NCBI RefSeq assembly: GCF_905220365.1 | Contig: NC_061151.1 | Span: 1,978,197 to 2,042,196 of the forward strand | From: Vanessa cardui | Lineage: Eukaryota > Arthropoda > Insecta > Lepidoptera > Nymphalidae | DNA length: 64,000 bases | Direction of reading: 5' to 3' | Shown: positions 45,601 through 55,300 of the stretch, piece by piece | Numbering within the stretch: position 1 is the stretch's first letter | Layout: every line of letters begins with the position of its first letter | Position numbers and translations under genes: made by a program | Notes under the pieces: model-generated | Told to the model about the DNA's origin: nothing | The model's input: only the letters and a program-made list of their open reading frames with translations | Database searches by the model: none

Positions 45601-48600
45601 GACCTAAAGTCACTTTGATTTATTTTAGATAAGCGATCCAACACGTCAGCTGACGCCGGAGGAACTGAAAGGAGTCTGTAAGGAGATATCGGAAGGGGGC
45701 GAAGTTATTGTCAAAGAGATGACTCCCATTTCGAAGTAAGTAAAACATATTATATAACCCCTTTGGATGTTAATATACAGGGTTATTGGTAACTCAACGT
45801 ATATCCGTTAGGAGGTGATAGAGGTGACTATTTACAATAATTTTAAACCCCATTTACATGATCCAAAAGTGAACAATTTTTGAGTTATCACGTTTTTATT
45901 ACTGATGTATAAAGGTTTACAACACCAATAACAGACTGTAAATTACCCACTGCTGGACTAAGGCCTCCTCTCCTTTTGAGGAGAATGTTTGGAACATATA
46001 CCACCACGCTGTTCCAATGCGGTTTGGTGGAATACGCATGTGGCAGAATTTCTTTGAAACTAGACACATGCAGGTTTCATCACGATATTTTTCTTCACCG
46101 CCGAGCACGAGATGTATTAAAATCATAAATTAAGCACATGGATATTCAGTGGTGCTTCCTGGGTTTGAACCCGAAATCATCGGTTAAGATGCACGCGTTC
46201 TAACCACTGGGCCGTCTCAGCTCAAATTTTACGGTAATATAGGTTATATATAACAACACATAAGCTACAATTTATAATGATTTTATGTATGTCGTCAACG
46301 ATACATATAAAGTACCCTTGTGAATTCGAAAACCTTTATTCAAGATAGAAGTGTTTACCATTTCATATTGATAGTCAAAAATCTACCACCGATTCGCAAT
46401 TAATATATATCTCATGGTTGGAATAGTGTTGTATTATAAATATTAGAGTCGAAATGGCCCATGGCCCAGTGGTTAGAACGCGTGCGTCTTAACCGATGAT
46501 TGCGGGTTCAAACCCAGGCAAGCACCGCTGATTCATGTGCTTAATTTGTCTTTATAATTCATCTCGTGCTCAGCGGTGAAGGAAAACTATATTGTACTGT
46601 ATTCCACCAACCCGCATTGGAACAGCGCGGTGGAATATGTTCCAAACCTTCTCCTCAAAAAGGAGAGGAGGCCTTTAGCCCAGCAGTGGGAATTTACAAG
46701 CTGTTGTTGATAAATATTAATTATCTCTTAGTAGTTCAAGTGACCAAGGACCCCGTAATAGAGACTTAGGTAACTCCGAGTGATTTCAATACATAGTATA
46801 CTAAAAACAAAGCGGCTTTCAGTCCCTATATCCCTAGGTATACTTAAATCTTTAGAACTACGCAACGGATTTCGATGCGGTTTTTTTTTAATAGATAGAG
46901 TAATTCGAGAGGTAGGTTTTTGTATATAATACATAGACAATGTAGTAAAGAGACACTGATAATTTTAGAAGTTTGTAATGTGATGTCGTAAATAAACAAA
47001 TTCTGTAATTATTTTCATTGATAATTTTCCAGAGACGACTTGGTACAGCTGAAAAAGGGCGAAGAAACGAAAAGTAAAACTTACGAGGCGCTCTGCATTA
47101 AATTATCGCATTCCAAATTTGACGTGAGTTTAAATAAATATAACTAACTCGTATATATTTATGTATCTAAGAAAAATTGTGAATACCGTTAGATTATAAT
47201 CTATCTAGCAGTATGTTACGGTTCATAATCTCTCGAGATAGATTATAATCTCACCGTATTTTACAATTTCACGTGTCGTCGGATAAATTTCGATTTTATT
47301 GACAAAATGTTTAACCAAAAAGTTGGTGCATATATATTATGATTAGTTTTTATATTAGATACTGTTTCGTAAGTCGCGAGACCTCTACTATATATAATAT
47401 AGTGATTTCTATATATTTCTATATATATATACCGAAGTGCCGTTCAATTCATAAAATAGGCTATTTGACAATGCGAAAAATAAATTGTGAATTATTGTAA
47501 TCAGTGTATATTATGAGTTTATAAATGGTTATTTACTAAAGAAAGTTGAAAATAATACTTAATTTATTCAAAAATCAATAAATAAAAATGCATTTTTACA
47601 AACGTTTGTCACGTGACACAAAACGCTCCTGATTGGCCGGGCTTATGATGAGGTCACTTTCTTGTAAACCTTGATTTTCTGCAATATGTACCCCAGATTA
47701 AATAGAGAAATACAGCAAAGTGACGTCACCGACCCCATTGCAGCGCCATATTGTCCAAGTAGCGTTTTCGCGCGTTATTTAAATATGGAATTTTTAGTAT
47801 GATATTTTTCGGCAAATATGTACTAAAAATAAAAAAACGGATTTTAGAAACCAGTCAAATAGCCTTTTGGATATTTTCTTGAAACTCTACTGAAAATATT
47901 TTAATTATATACAACGTCTGCCCCCCCATAGGGGGCTATTGCTATAGTGTATATATATAATATAGCTATTACTACTATTATAGTGTTGGAGAGAGAGTCG
48001 AGATGGCCCAGTGGTTAGAACGCGTGCATCTTAACCGATGATTGCGCGTTCAAACCCAGGCAAGCACCGCTATTTCATGTGCTTAATCTGTCTTTATAAT
48101 TCATCTCGTGCTCAGCTGTGAAGGAAAACATCGTGAGGAAACCTGCATGTGACAAATTTCATAGAAATTCTGCCACATGTGCATTCCACCAACCCGCATT
48201 GGAACAGCGTGGTGGAATATGTTCCAAACCTTCTCCTCAAAGTGAGAGGAGGCCTTTAGCCCAGCAGTGGGAATTTACAGGCTGTTGTTGTAGTGTTGGA
48301 ATAATAATCTTATATTCTAATTCCCACCCAGGAGGATCATACCGCGCCAATACGAGTCACCCCCGAGGACATAAATCGTATAAATTCGTACACGAACACG
48401 ACGAGTACAGACGTAAAGATCGCCATACAACAGAAAACGCCGATCAGGGTGCTGCACAGGCGCCCCCTACTGACCAGGAGTCGGGATATCTTGGATCTGA
48501 AGGCCACCTTAATACCAGGTGAGAGAGATCATATTAGAATATATTGTTGAATTTGTAGTTAAATATATTGATGGGTAGGGGTAACTACGGAACCAATTAA

Positions 48601-49219
48601 TTCGTTACTCTTTTATAGTTATTGACATATTATTTTTCTTTTTAAGTCGTGTGTAGGTATAGCACGACACAACTTAGATGTAGCATTGGCGATATTCGTA
48701 AAACCGATCACATCCGAATTAAATACGCTATCTCAAATTATCAGTATTTATTTCTCATGTGAATATGATCTTTACACAAACGCAATAACACAAAGTATCC
48801 TAAGACAATATATTCGTCAATTTGACACTTCGATTTACATGCACTCGCTGTCTCGGGTCGAACTGACGCGAGAATCTATAGCGACGAATAGCGTCGAATG
48901 GCGCGATAGGGAGCTGTTTCTATTGGTCGTGTGAATCGGCACTAATCGATTCTATTGAATTTGCCGATGCTGCATCTAAGTTGTGTCATACTATAAGTGT
49001 ATTACAGAGATAATGTGTAAATGTGTGGTTGCGCTGGCAGAGCACCCGCAGCTGTTCGCGCTGCGCCTGCGCACGTCGGCGGGCACGTACGTCAAGGAGT
49101 GGGTGCACGGCGAGCTCGGCCGCTCGGCGCCCGCACTGGCCGCCGCGCTGCGCGCGCGCGCCGACCTGCTCGCGCTCGACGTGTGCGCCGTGCACCTCGC
49201 CTGGCCCCCCGCGCACTAA
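36628..49219 (+). CDS. PUS10: tRNA pseudouridine synthase Pus10
   Basis: Twelve exons: 36628-36750, 36910-37241, 38134-38243, 39360-39499, 40885-40986, 41508-41626, 42247-42360, 44360-44462, 45629-45735, 47033-47123, 48332-48518 and 49041-49219. All phases agree (1707 nt, 568 aa; human PUS10 is 529). Pus10 makes pseudouridine 54/55 in tRNA and has a role in miRNA processing. The N-terminal Cys cluster (CCEACC, residues 15-20) pairs with CVSC (125-128) as the expected zinc site. Exon 2 adds a long Ser/Asp/Asn-rich linker and a basic NKKRKL stretch that could be a nuclear signal. GRYIKLSRNLPQSPWILEG precedes the catalytic motif GREDVDVRCLGDGRPFAIE (D366 in R-E-D is the likely nucleophile). KTPIRVLHRRP and RTSAGTYVKEWVHGELGR complete the catalytic domain. 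The final exon is very GC-rich. Confidence 0.95.
37352..37655 (+). mobile_element. SINE A with TTACT tail (PUS10 intron 2)
   Basis: GCCATGATCGCCTAGTGATT head, B-box GGTTCAAACCC, tail GTTACTTTACTTACTT. Confidence 0.8.
38268..38520 (-). mobile_element. LINE 3' end family E (PUS10 intron 3)
   Basis: AATAAACTTTATTCAAGTAG to ATTAACTCCACGCTTT. Confidence 0.7.
38946..39244. mobile_element. fold-back/TIR MITE family I
   Basis: Starts CAGGGTTATTGGTAATTCGA and ends with the inverse CCAATAACCCTG; the inverted arms extend about 50 bases (GTATATCCGTTAGGAGGTGA). PUS10 intron 3. Confidence 0.8.
39579..39875 (+). mobile_element. SINE A (PUS10 intron 4)
   Basis: GAGTCGAGATGACCCAGTGA head to GGCTGTTGTTGG; starts 80 bases after exon 4. 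Confidence 0.85.
40196..40511. mobile_element. TIR MITE family D, copy 4 (in PUS10 intron 4)
   Basis: Inverted relative to copy 1. The left TIR is diverged (TAGTATGATAAAACTTTGAT); the right end keeps GCATCTAAATTGTGTCG. Confidence 0.75.
41672..41950 (+). mobile_element. family C retroposon (PUS10 intron 6)
   Basis: Starts 45 bases after exon 6; CTTGGTGGTAGGGCTTTGTG to CTCGTCCGTCAACCAG. Confidence 0.8.
42562..42976. mobile_element. repeat family F, longest copy (PUS10 intron 7)
   Basis: Same left end as 20125, with about 150 extra internal bases, ending GAATTGATAACCTCCTCC and TTGAAGTCGGTTG. Short inverted CCGACTTCA / TGAAGTCGG ends. Confidence 0.65.
42977..43226 (+). mobile_element. LINE 3' end family E
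   Basis: AGAGCGTGGAATTAATACTT to (TTTTGA)n. Confidence 0.7.
43228..43425 (+). mobile_element. LINE 3' end family E, second copy in tandem
   Basis: GTATTGTAAACATATGTTAT to TTCAAAAGTGCTTGAATG; lies directly after the previous copy. Confidence 0.65.
43431..43794. mobile_element. TIR MITE family G, longer copy (PUS10 intron 7)
   Basis: Same ends in inverse order, with about 150 bases of extra internal sequence (including TGGAATGTCTAATTACGCC). It may be closer to the parent element, but there is no transposase reading frame. Confidence 0.7.
43847..44147 (-). mobile_element. SINE A with 13-bp target duplication
   Basis: Flanked by ATGTATCTTATTA at 43834-43846 and 44148-44160; TTACT-type tail. 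Confidence 0.88.
44513..44817 (+). mobile_element. SINE A, head slightly truncated (PUS10 intron 8)
   Basis: Starts within GGCCCAGTGGTTAG; tail GTCGTTGTCGTTGTTG. Inserted in a GT-rich tandem repeat. Confidence 0.8.
44822..45170 (+). repeat. GT-rich tandem repeat of about 145 bp, 2.5 units
   Basis: ATATGTGTATGTGTGCACG recurs at about 44828, 44968 and 45110; GAAGGTAATGATGAATGT recurs at about 44889 and 45027. PUS10 intron 8. Confidence 0.85.
45233..45455. mobile_element. TIR MITE family J, copy 1
   Basis: CCGTAAGATTACAAACAT at left and ATGTTTGTAATATTACGG at right. Contains a triplicated AGATTGTAATCTAACGAGAG unit. Confidence 0.7.
45779..45900. mobile_element. half copy of MITE family I
   Basis: Only the left arm and part of the body of the 38946 element; a SINE follows at 45925. 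Confidence 0.65.
45925..46223 (-). mobile_element. SINE A (PUS10 intron 9)
   Basis: AACACCAATAACAGACTGTA to GGGCCGTCTCAGCTC. Confidence 0.8.
46446..46709 (+). mobile_element. SINE A with internal deletion
   Basis: GAGTCGAAATGGCCC head with a small duplication; about 45 body bases missing near 46590. Confidence 0.75.
47184..47262. mobile_element. TIR MITE family J, short copy
   Basis: CCGTTAGATTATAATCTATC at left, AGATTATAATCTCACCG at right. Confidence 0.55.
47459..47874. mobile_element. TIR MITE family H, copy 1 (PUS10 intron 10)
   Basis: GGCTATTTGAC at left and GTCAAATAGCC at right; about 416 bp, AT-rich, with CACGTGACA and GACGTCACC inside. Confidence 0.8.
47991..48290 (+). mobile_element. 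SINE A with target duplication (PUS10 intron 10)
   Basis: TAGTGTTGGA at 47981-47990 and 48291-48300; ends 41 bases before exon 11. Confidence 0.88.
48660..48995. mobile_element. TIR MITE family D, copy 5 (in the last PUS10 intron)
   Basis: Fills most of the intron between exons ending 48518 and starting 49041. Both TIRs are intact (TAGCACGACACAACTTAG and the matching right end). It ends 45 bases before the last exon. Confidence 0.85.
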
Positions 49220-49220
49220 C

Positions 49221-49660
49221 ACCCCCCCCACTACATGACACCCCCGCTACATGACCCCCCCATTACATGACCCCCCCGCTACATGACACCCCCCACTACA
49301 TGACACCCCCCGCTACATGACACCCTCCGCTACATGACCCCCCACTACATGACACCCCCCACTACATGACCCCCCCATTACATGACACCCCCCGCTACAT
49401 GACCCCCCCATTACATGAACCCCCCCGCTACATGACACCTCCCACTACATGACACCCCCCGCTACATGACACCCTCCGCTACATGACCCCCCACTACATG
49501 ACACCCCCCACTACATGACCCCCCCATTACATGACACCCCCCGCTACATGACACCCCCACTACATGACCCCCCATTACATGACACACCCGCTACATGACC
49601 CCCCACTACATGACACCGCCCACTACATGCCCCCCCCCCCCACTACATGACACCCCCGAA
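49221..49660 (+). repeat. C-rich minisatellite directly after the PUS10 stop
   Basis: About 25 degenerate units of CTACATGACACCCCCC, 15-18 bases each, beginning two bases after TAA. The minus strand has repeated runs of 5-9 G. Confidence 0.95.
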
Positions 49661-49776
49661 TGTCGGCAATGGAAATGGACCGTGAATGATATATAGAGTT
49701 TGATTATGTTTGCAAACTCTGATGCTTTGTGTAAATATTTATGAGGATTTTTCTATCAAATATATTAATGTTTTTC

Positions 49777-50074
49777 TCAATAATGTTCTAGTAAACAGAT
49801 ATGTTATTAACGTGCAAAAAGTGAAGACTAGAAAACGTCCCAATTGGGACGTTTGTCTTCAGTCTTTCTACGTAGTAATACGTTCTAATACATCATAATT
49901 ACGTAGTAATACGTTTTGCGTAATTAAAACATCTAGTTATCCCTTTTACTTATTGTTTTTATCAAGCTATCCTTTTTACCTGTAACGAAATGTAATAAAC
50001 GGTCCCCGGCGCGGCACACTTTTTTCTGTTGTTTAGTATGGGTATAACATATCTGTTTATTAGAATATCATTGG
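49777..50074. mobile_element. 300-bp TIR MITE family K, copy 2
   Basis: Same TIRs, body and orientation as the 6199 copy. It contains a perfect 20-bp palindrome AACGTCCCAATTGGGACGTT and an AATAAA at 49994-49999 downstream of PUS10. Confidence 0.8.
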
Positions 50075-50136
50075 TTTTTCTTAAGTTTATTAACGTCAGT
50101 TTCATTTGTCTCTTAGCAGATACTATAATACAATAA

Positions 50137-50200
50137 CAACCTGTAAATTTCCCACTAGTGGGCTAAAGTCTCCTTTAGTGAGAAGGTTTGTAACTTGTTT
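50137..50200 (-). mobile_element. SINE A, 3' fragment
   Basis: AACCTGTAAATTTCCCACTA to AGAAGGTTTG. Confidence 0.55.
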
Positions 50201-50889
50201 GTATAAGTTAATGCGCTAGTAAATTATTTTAAGTTTGAATTTCAGATATCATTCAAAGAGTTATTTGTATCTTGAATAATTAAAGAACGATGAGAGAGAA
50301 ATAAGTGTTTACTTAACATTTTTACAGTTAACCGTTAAAACCGTGTTCTTAATTCAAAAACAGCTGATAATAACACATTAATGGTTCCATTTTGTAAAGT
50401 CATCACTGTAACAGTTATATTATTACAAGTTAAATATATTAAATATTTTGTATACAATGTATCTTGTTTTATTTTAACATCGATTATGTTGCATTTTAAA
50501 TGTATGTATTTATTTTTCTAGTCAAATCAATAATATATAACGGCACATTGCCGTTATCATTATTTTTGGTTCCCATATGTGGCTGCCGAGCGATAGTGGG
50601 TTGTCGGGCGAAGAGAATTAAAATAACGTGTATGAGGTTATTTTACAATATCCAATAATTATTACAACGAAATATTATCAGTAATACAATCAACTCAGGT
50701 AAAGACGCTCCACCAGGCACGTTTTGTTTCTGCGAGATGCAAAAGGATTGTTTTCCGTTTGACTCCGCTTACAAAAGAGACTGAATACCAATATTAATAC
50801 CATAATTAAAAAAAAGGTTGCTATCCGATGTTATTATCGCTTTTGACGTTTCTTGACGCTCTCAAAATGCAGTGGTGCCGTCATATACA

Positions 50890-51002
50890 TTATTCAAGTA
50901 GGATTTTACAGGCACTTTTTAATCGTCATTTGACAATTATACTTAGTGAAGGTACCACTGGTCCGGAAAGCAGATTCTATCGATAACAACCGGCATGAAA
51001 CC
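50890..51002 (-). mobile_element. LINE 3' end family E, short
   Basis: ATTATTCAAGTAGGATTTTA to GGCATGAAACCCAG. Confidence 0.6.
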
Positions 51003-51019
51003 CAGTAAATAAAATAATA

Positions 51020-51146
51020 AATAAATTTTGGACAACATCACATACATTAATTACTCTGATCCCAATGTGAGTAGCTTAAGCACTTGTGTTATGGTCAATC
51101 ATAAGTAACGAAGGCACCACAAAAACCCAGACCCAAGACAACATTG
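51020..51146 (-). mobile_element. SINE B, 5'-truncated
   Basis: AAATTTTGGACAACATCACA to ACCCAGACCCAAGACAACAT. Confidence 0.75.
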
Positions 51147-51189
51147 TTAATATGTCTAATCATACTACTCATATTTATTTGATTCTATA

Positions 51190-51295
51190 TCATAATTTAT
51201 ATCACATTATTATTTCACGTTTACATTGTATTGACAGTTTACAATTGCGCGAAATAAATAGTTTAACGGTATTTGCAATTTTACGGTAAAATAAT
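51190..51295. mobile_element. TIR MITE family J, decayed copy
   Basis: Keeps the CATTATTATTTCACG and GCAATTTTACGG parts; the left end is lost. Confidence 0.4.
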
Positions 51296-52075
51296 ATGGT
51301 AGATTCCAGGGCGGCAAGGGGGGGGGGCATATCATTCAACCAATCAGCGCGCGACATGCATCCGTTCTATTCCAGTTAACAATTTCACCGCTTCCCATCG
51401 ATGGATTATAACAGTAGTTCCCAAAGTTATTTTTCTCGTGGATCACTTTCAAATTTCATTGGTTTCTGTGGTGGTGTTGCTACATTTCTACCACATTCTT
51501 AATGTCACCAACAAATAAAAATGGTGTCCCTTCTGAGTCCTGACCCTATATTCCGATAGGTAAAATAAAAACGAAGAATGGTACGTTTTCTAACACAATA
51601 CTTATTAAAGAATAAAATTACAAGAAAAATTAATATGGTAATATACCTATACCTTGATTGTCGTGTAAAATTAATATGGTAATATATACTTATATTACCA
51701 TTTTAATGCTTACATTTGAAATGAAACTAGTTTTAACGGATTTAAATTGCGTATATTAATTATTTTTAACATCCTGACGTTTCGAGCACTTTACAGCGTT
51801 CGTGGTCACGGATAAACTTAAACTATTTAAATTTTAAAAAATCCTTATTTAAATCCGTTAAAACTAGTTTTAATCTTAAATTTCAATGTGTAATAATCGC
51901 GAAAAACTAAGACAACATTATATGCTTACATTTTTGCTCTTTACTATCAAAAGCAAATAAATTTTCGTGGACCCCTCATTAACATCTTATGGACTCCCAT
52001 TTTTTACCCCTACGTAGACCCCATCATGTGGACACCTGGGGGTACACCTGGACCACTTTGGGAATCACTGGATTA

Positions 52076-52193
52076 TAATATAGCGAAAAATAATACGTTG
52101 AATTGCAGTCATATTACACGGTTCACAATATTTCGACAGTTAACAATCTCACGAGATAGATTGTAATCTAACGAATTTTGTAATCTTACGGTG
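52076..52193. mobile_element. TIR MITE family J, 5'-truncated copy
   Basis: Matches the right half of 45233-45455 (ATAGCGAAAAATAATACGTT to TTTGTAATCTTACGG). Confidence 0.6.
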
Positions 52194-52335
52194 ACATATC
52201 CACTATTTTATACATATCCTAAGTATTTTCAGGGTTCCTAAAATTACCAGTAACATAAACGTATAAGTAATTAAAAGAAAAAAAACAATTATAGTATTTA
52301 TTTTCTGTTTGAAAATAGAACTTTTTTGAAGTTTT

Positions 52336-55300
52336 CTAACCAATAGTTGTCACTTCCGGTTGATTAGTAGCTGAACTGGAATTACCCTCCGGTATATCTG
52401 TATACATTAAAAAATATAATAAGAAAAATTATATGCTGATTTATTAATAAATAATAATAATAATCTATGGCTTGGTGAATTCTTTTAAATTGGTGGGAAG
52501 AAAGATATATATAAGTGTGTTTTATTTTTTATTGATAGCATAAGATCCCGATATAAAACGACCTTCACCGAGATATTTATTTTATATTTAATTTAATATG
52601 TCAAAAAATAAATTGCATATGGGTTGATAATTAAAAATATACTTCTATGAATTGTAAAAAATTAAAAATACAACTTTTTTTTTAAATTATTCAGGATCCG
52701 CGTCATCGGACATAATATTGATTTTAAGTGGTGGTAGGGCTTTGTGCAAGCCCGTCTGGGTAGGTACCACCCACTCATCAGTTATTCTACCGCCAAATAG
52801 CAGTACCCAGTATTGTTGTGTTCCGGTTTGAAGGGTGAGTGAGCCAGTGTAACTACAGGCACAAGAGACATAACATCTTAGTTCCCAAGGTTGGTGGCAC
52901 ATTGACGATGTAAGGAATAGTTAATATTTCTTACAGCGTCATTGTCTATGGGTGATGGTGACCACTTACCATCAGGTGGCCCATATGCTCGTCCGCCAAC
53001 CTATAACATAAAAAAAATAATAATAATATAACTTAGATCTTCAACTGCTGAATTTTCTTTGTCATTACACTCCGTTTCAAATCTATATATTACGCAGCGA
53101 TATTTTACTTTTTAAAATTCGACAACCGGAATTAAGGACTGATTTTTCGCAGGATCTTAGACTATTAATATGTCCTATTATTTATTGTTTAACAAGGCAA
53201 TACTGGTTCTAAATATACTATAAAAAAAAAACATTCGCTACATTACATTATAAACCTCAAAAATTGAAGAAAGAAGGGAAATAAATATTCTTTAACTTAC
53301 CCGGTGCCACAGTTGGTGCTACCGAGGGAGCTGCATTTGTATTATATTTAAACAAAATGAATTATTATTATATACTAGTTTTGCTCGTGTAGACAATATG
53401 AATATATGTACAAATTAACTTAAAATATTACATTAATGTAAGACTGCTTTGTTTACAATACTTTTTTCCAATTCAAAATTAACCTATGTCCTTTCACAGG
53501 CTCTGGACTATTTGCGTACCAAATTCATTCATCATCATTTAAATCAGTCCAGTAGTTTTGGCGTTAAAGTGAGACTGATAAACAAAGTTACTTTCGCATT
53601 TATAATATTAGTAAGGATTAAAGGTTTAAGTAACAGCCTGTATTTTTATTATAAGGTAAAGCTAGCTAAGACCCCTGATGGTAAGTAATCACTACCGCCT
53701 ATACACATAAGCGCTGTAGGAAATAATAACCAGTTCTTACACGTTACAATGCCTTTTTTTTGCAATCTTGGGAGCGAAGATGTTATGTCCCTTGTACCTG
53801 TGGTACATTGTGCTACATAGTCAACCCTTCTTGAGGAGTAAGATTGCAGTGTATTCCACTGTGTTACTTCCATGGTGGTGACACACATATGGCACAATTT
53901 ATTTATTTGAAACACCATCGGCATATTCACAATAACACTTATGTAATAAATGTACACGGACCAGTGCAGTGTGATACACCACTACAGGCATTTACAGCGC
54001 AGTTGAATTAAATAAAAAGTAATACACTTTTAAGCAATATTAAAAACTTAAGCTAGAACAAACAGACTAATATGGTTTAAGGCTATACAAATACAATACA
54101 GGCTTTACAAACAAAATAAACAATAAGCCCCTATAAATAAATTTTAAAGATAAAAGTATAATAACAACATAGTAGTGTACTACTCTCTTACAGCGTATAA
54201 TAAGGACACGTTAACACACGTAGTCTTTAGATTTTTCCACAAAATATAAAGAGCGTTAGCAGTGTGACATATACATGATAAACGTAGAACATTGTTAACT
54301 AATCACCCGCGGTGTCGGTCGTTTTAGGATGTTAGTTGGGATATGTCAGGCAAAAGAAGTAGCCTATATCCTTTCTTGGAGCTCAAGTTTGCTTCATACC
54401 AAATTTCATCAAATTCGGTTCAGCGGTTTGGTCGTGAAAGAGCGACAGAGTCAGAGTTACTTTCAGATTTATAATATTAATATATGTATATTAATGATAC
54501 CGTCTTTGGATGAGTCCGCACCAGATGCATTAGACTTCTTACTCGTTGTCGACCAGGGTCTGAAATGAATATGCAAGCTTTATGACGCCATTTAAGATTG
54601 ACACATTCAATTTCATTAAAATTATAGAACGAAGGTGTGATTTATGGAAATTTGTGTAAAAAAATTAAAAATTGGGTTCAAAGTTATTATATTTATCATA
54701 TTTAGAAACAATTCACACTAACAACTGGTACTATTTTAACTGTTTACGTTGATTTTCTTTTATAGGATTGTAGAAAACAGTTGTTTTTATATCATTTATA
54801 CTGGGACTGTCCATTTTTTTCTCGATAGAAGAACACGTTACCACATTAAGTGGGAAGGGATATTAGACGATCCTCAAGACGTCAAACGCCCGGGTACACC
54901 GAACACAGGATGACAGGATGTCAGGATGATGTCGTGACAGGATTGTTTTCACCGTGAAAGGACTTTTGCCTCTATAATAGTGTTTAAACTTTTGACGTTC
55001 CAGATGTACATAACTTTAAGTATATAGATTTGGAACGTCTATTATAGCAGAGATGTATTTCCACGGATGAGCTGAGATGGCCCAGTGGTTAGAACGCGTG
55101 CATCTTAACCGATGATTGCGGGTTCAAACCCAGTGAATCATCGCTGATTCATGTGCTTAATTTGTCTTATAATTCATCTCGTGCTCAGCGGTGAAGGAAA
55201 ACATTGCGAGGAAACTTGCATGTGACAAATTTCGTAGAAATTCTGCCACATGTGTATTCCACCAACCCGCATTGGAAAAGCGTGGTGGAATATGTTCCAA

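Larger units (their letters stand above)
49220..52335. other. convergent spacer between PUS10 and the orphan gene
   Basis: Starts with a C-rich minisatellite directly after the PUS10 stop, then the second copy of the 300-bp TIR MITE (with AATAAA at 49994-49999, a possible PUS10 poly-A signal). A SINE fragment, LINE 3' end, SINE B fragment and two AT-rich MITE copies follow. The stretch 50230-50880 and the stretch 51300-52070 show no recognisable gene. Confidence 0.65.

Noticed and set aside
48118..48522. 134-codon open frame
   Set aside because: It reads a SINE and then the PUS10 exon 11 in the wrong frame.
49021..49254. Other GC-rich frames over the PUS10 last exon
   Set aside because: Arg/Ala-rich shadows; the frame with AGTYVKEWVHGELGR is the conserved one.
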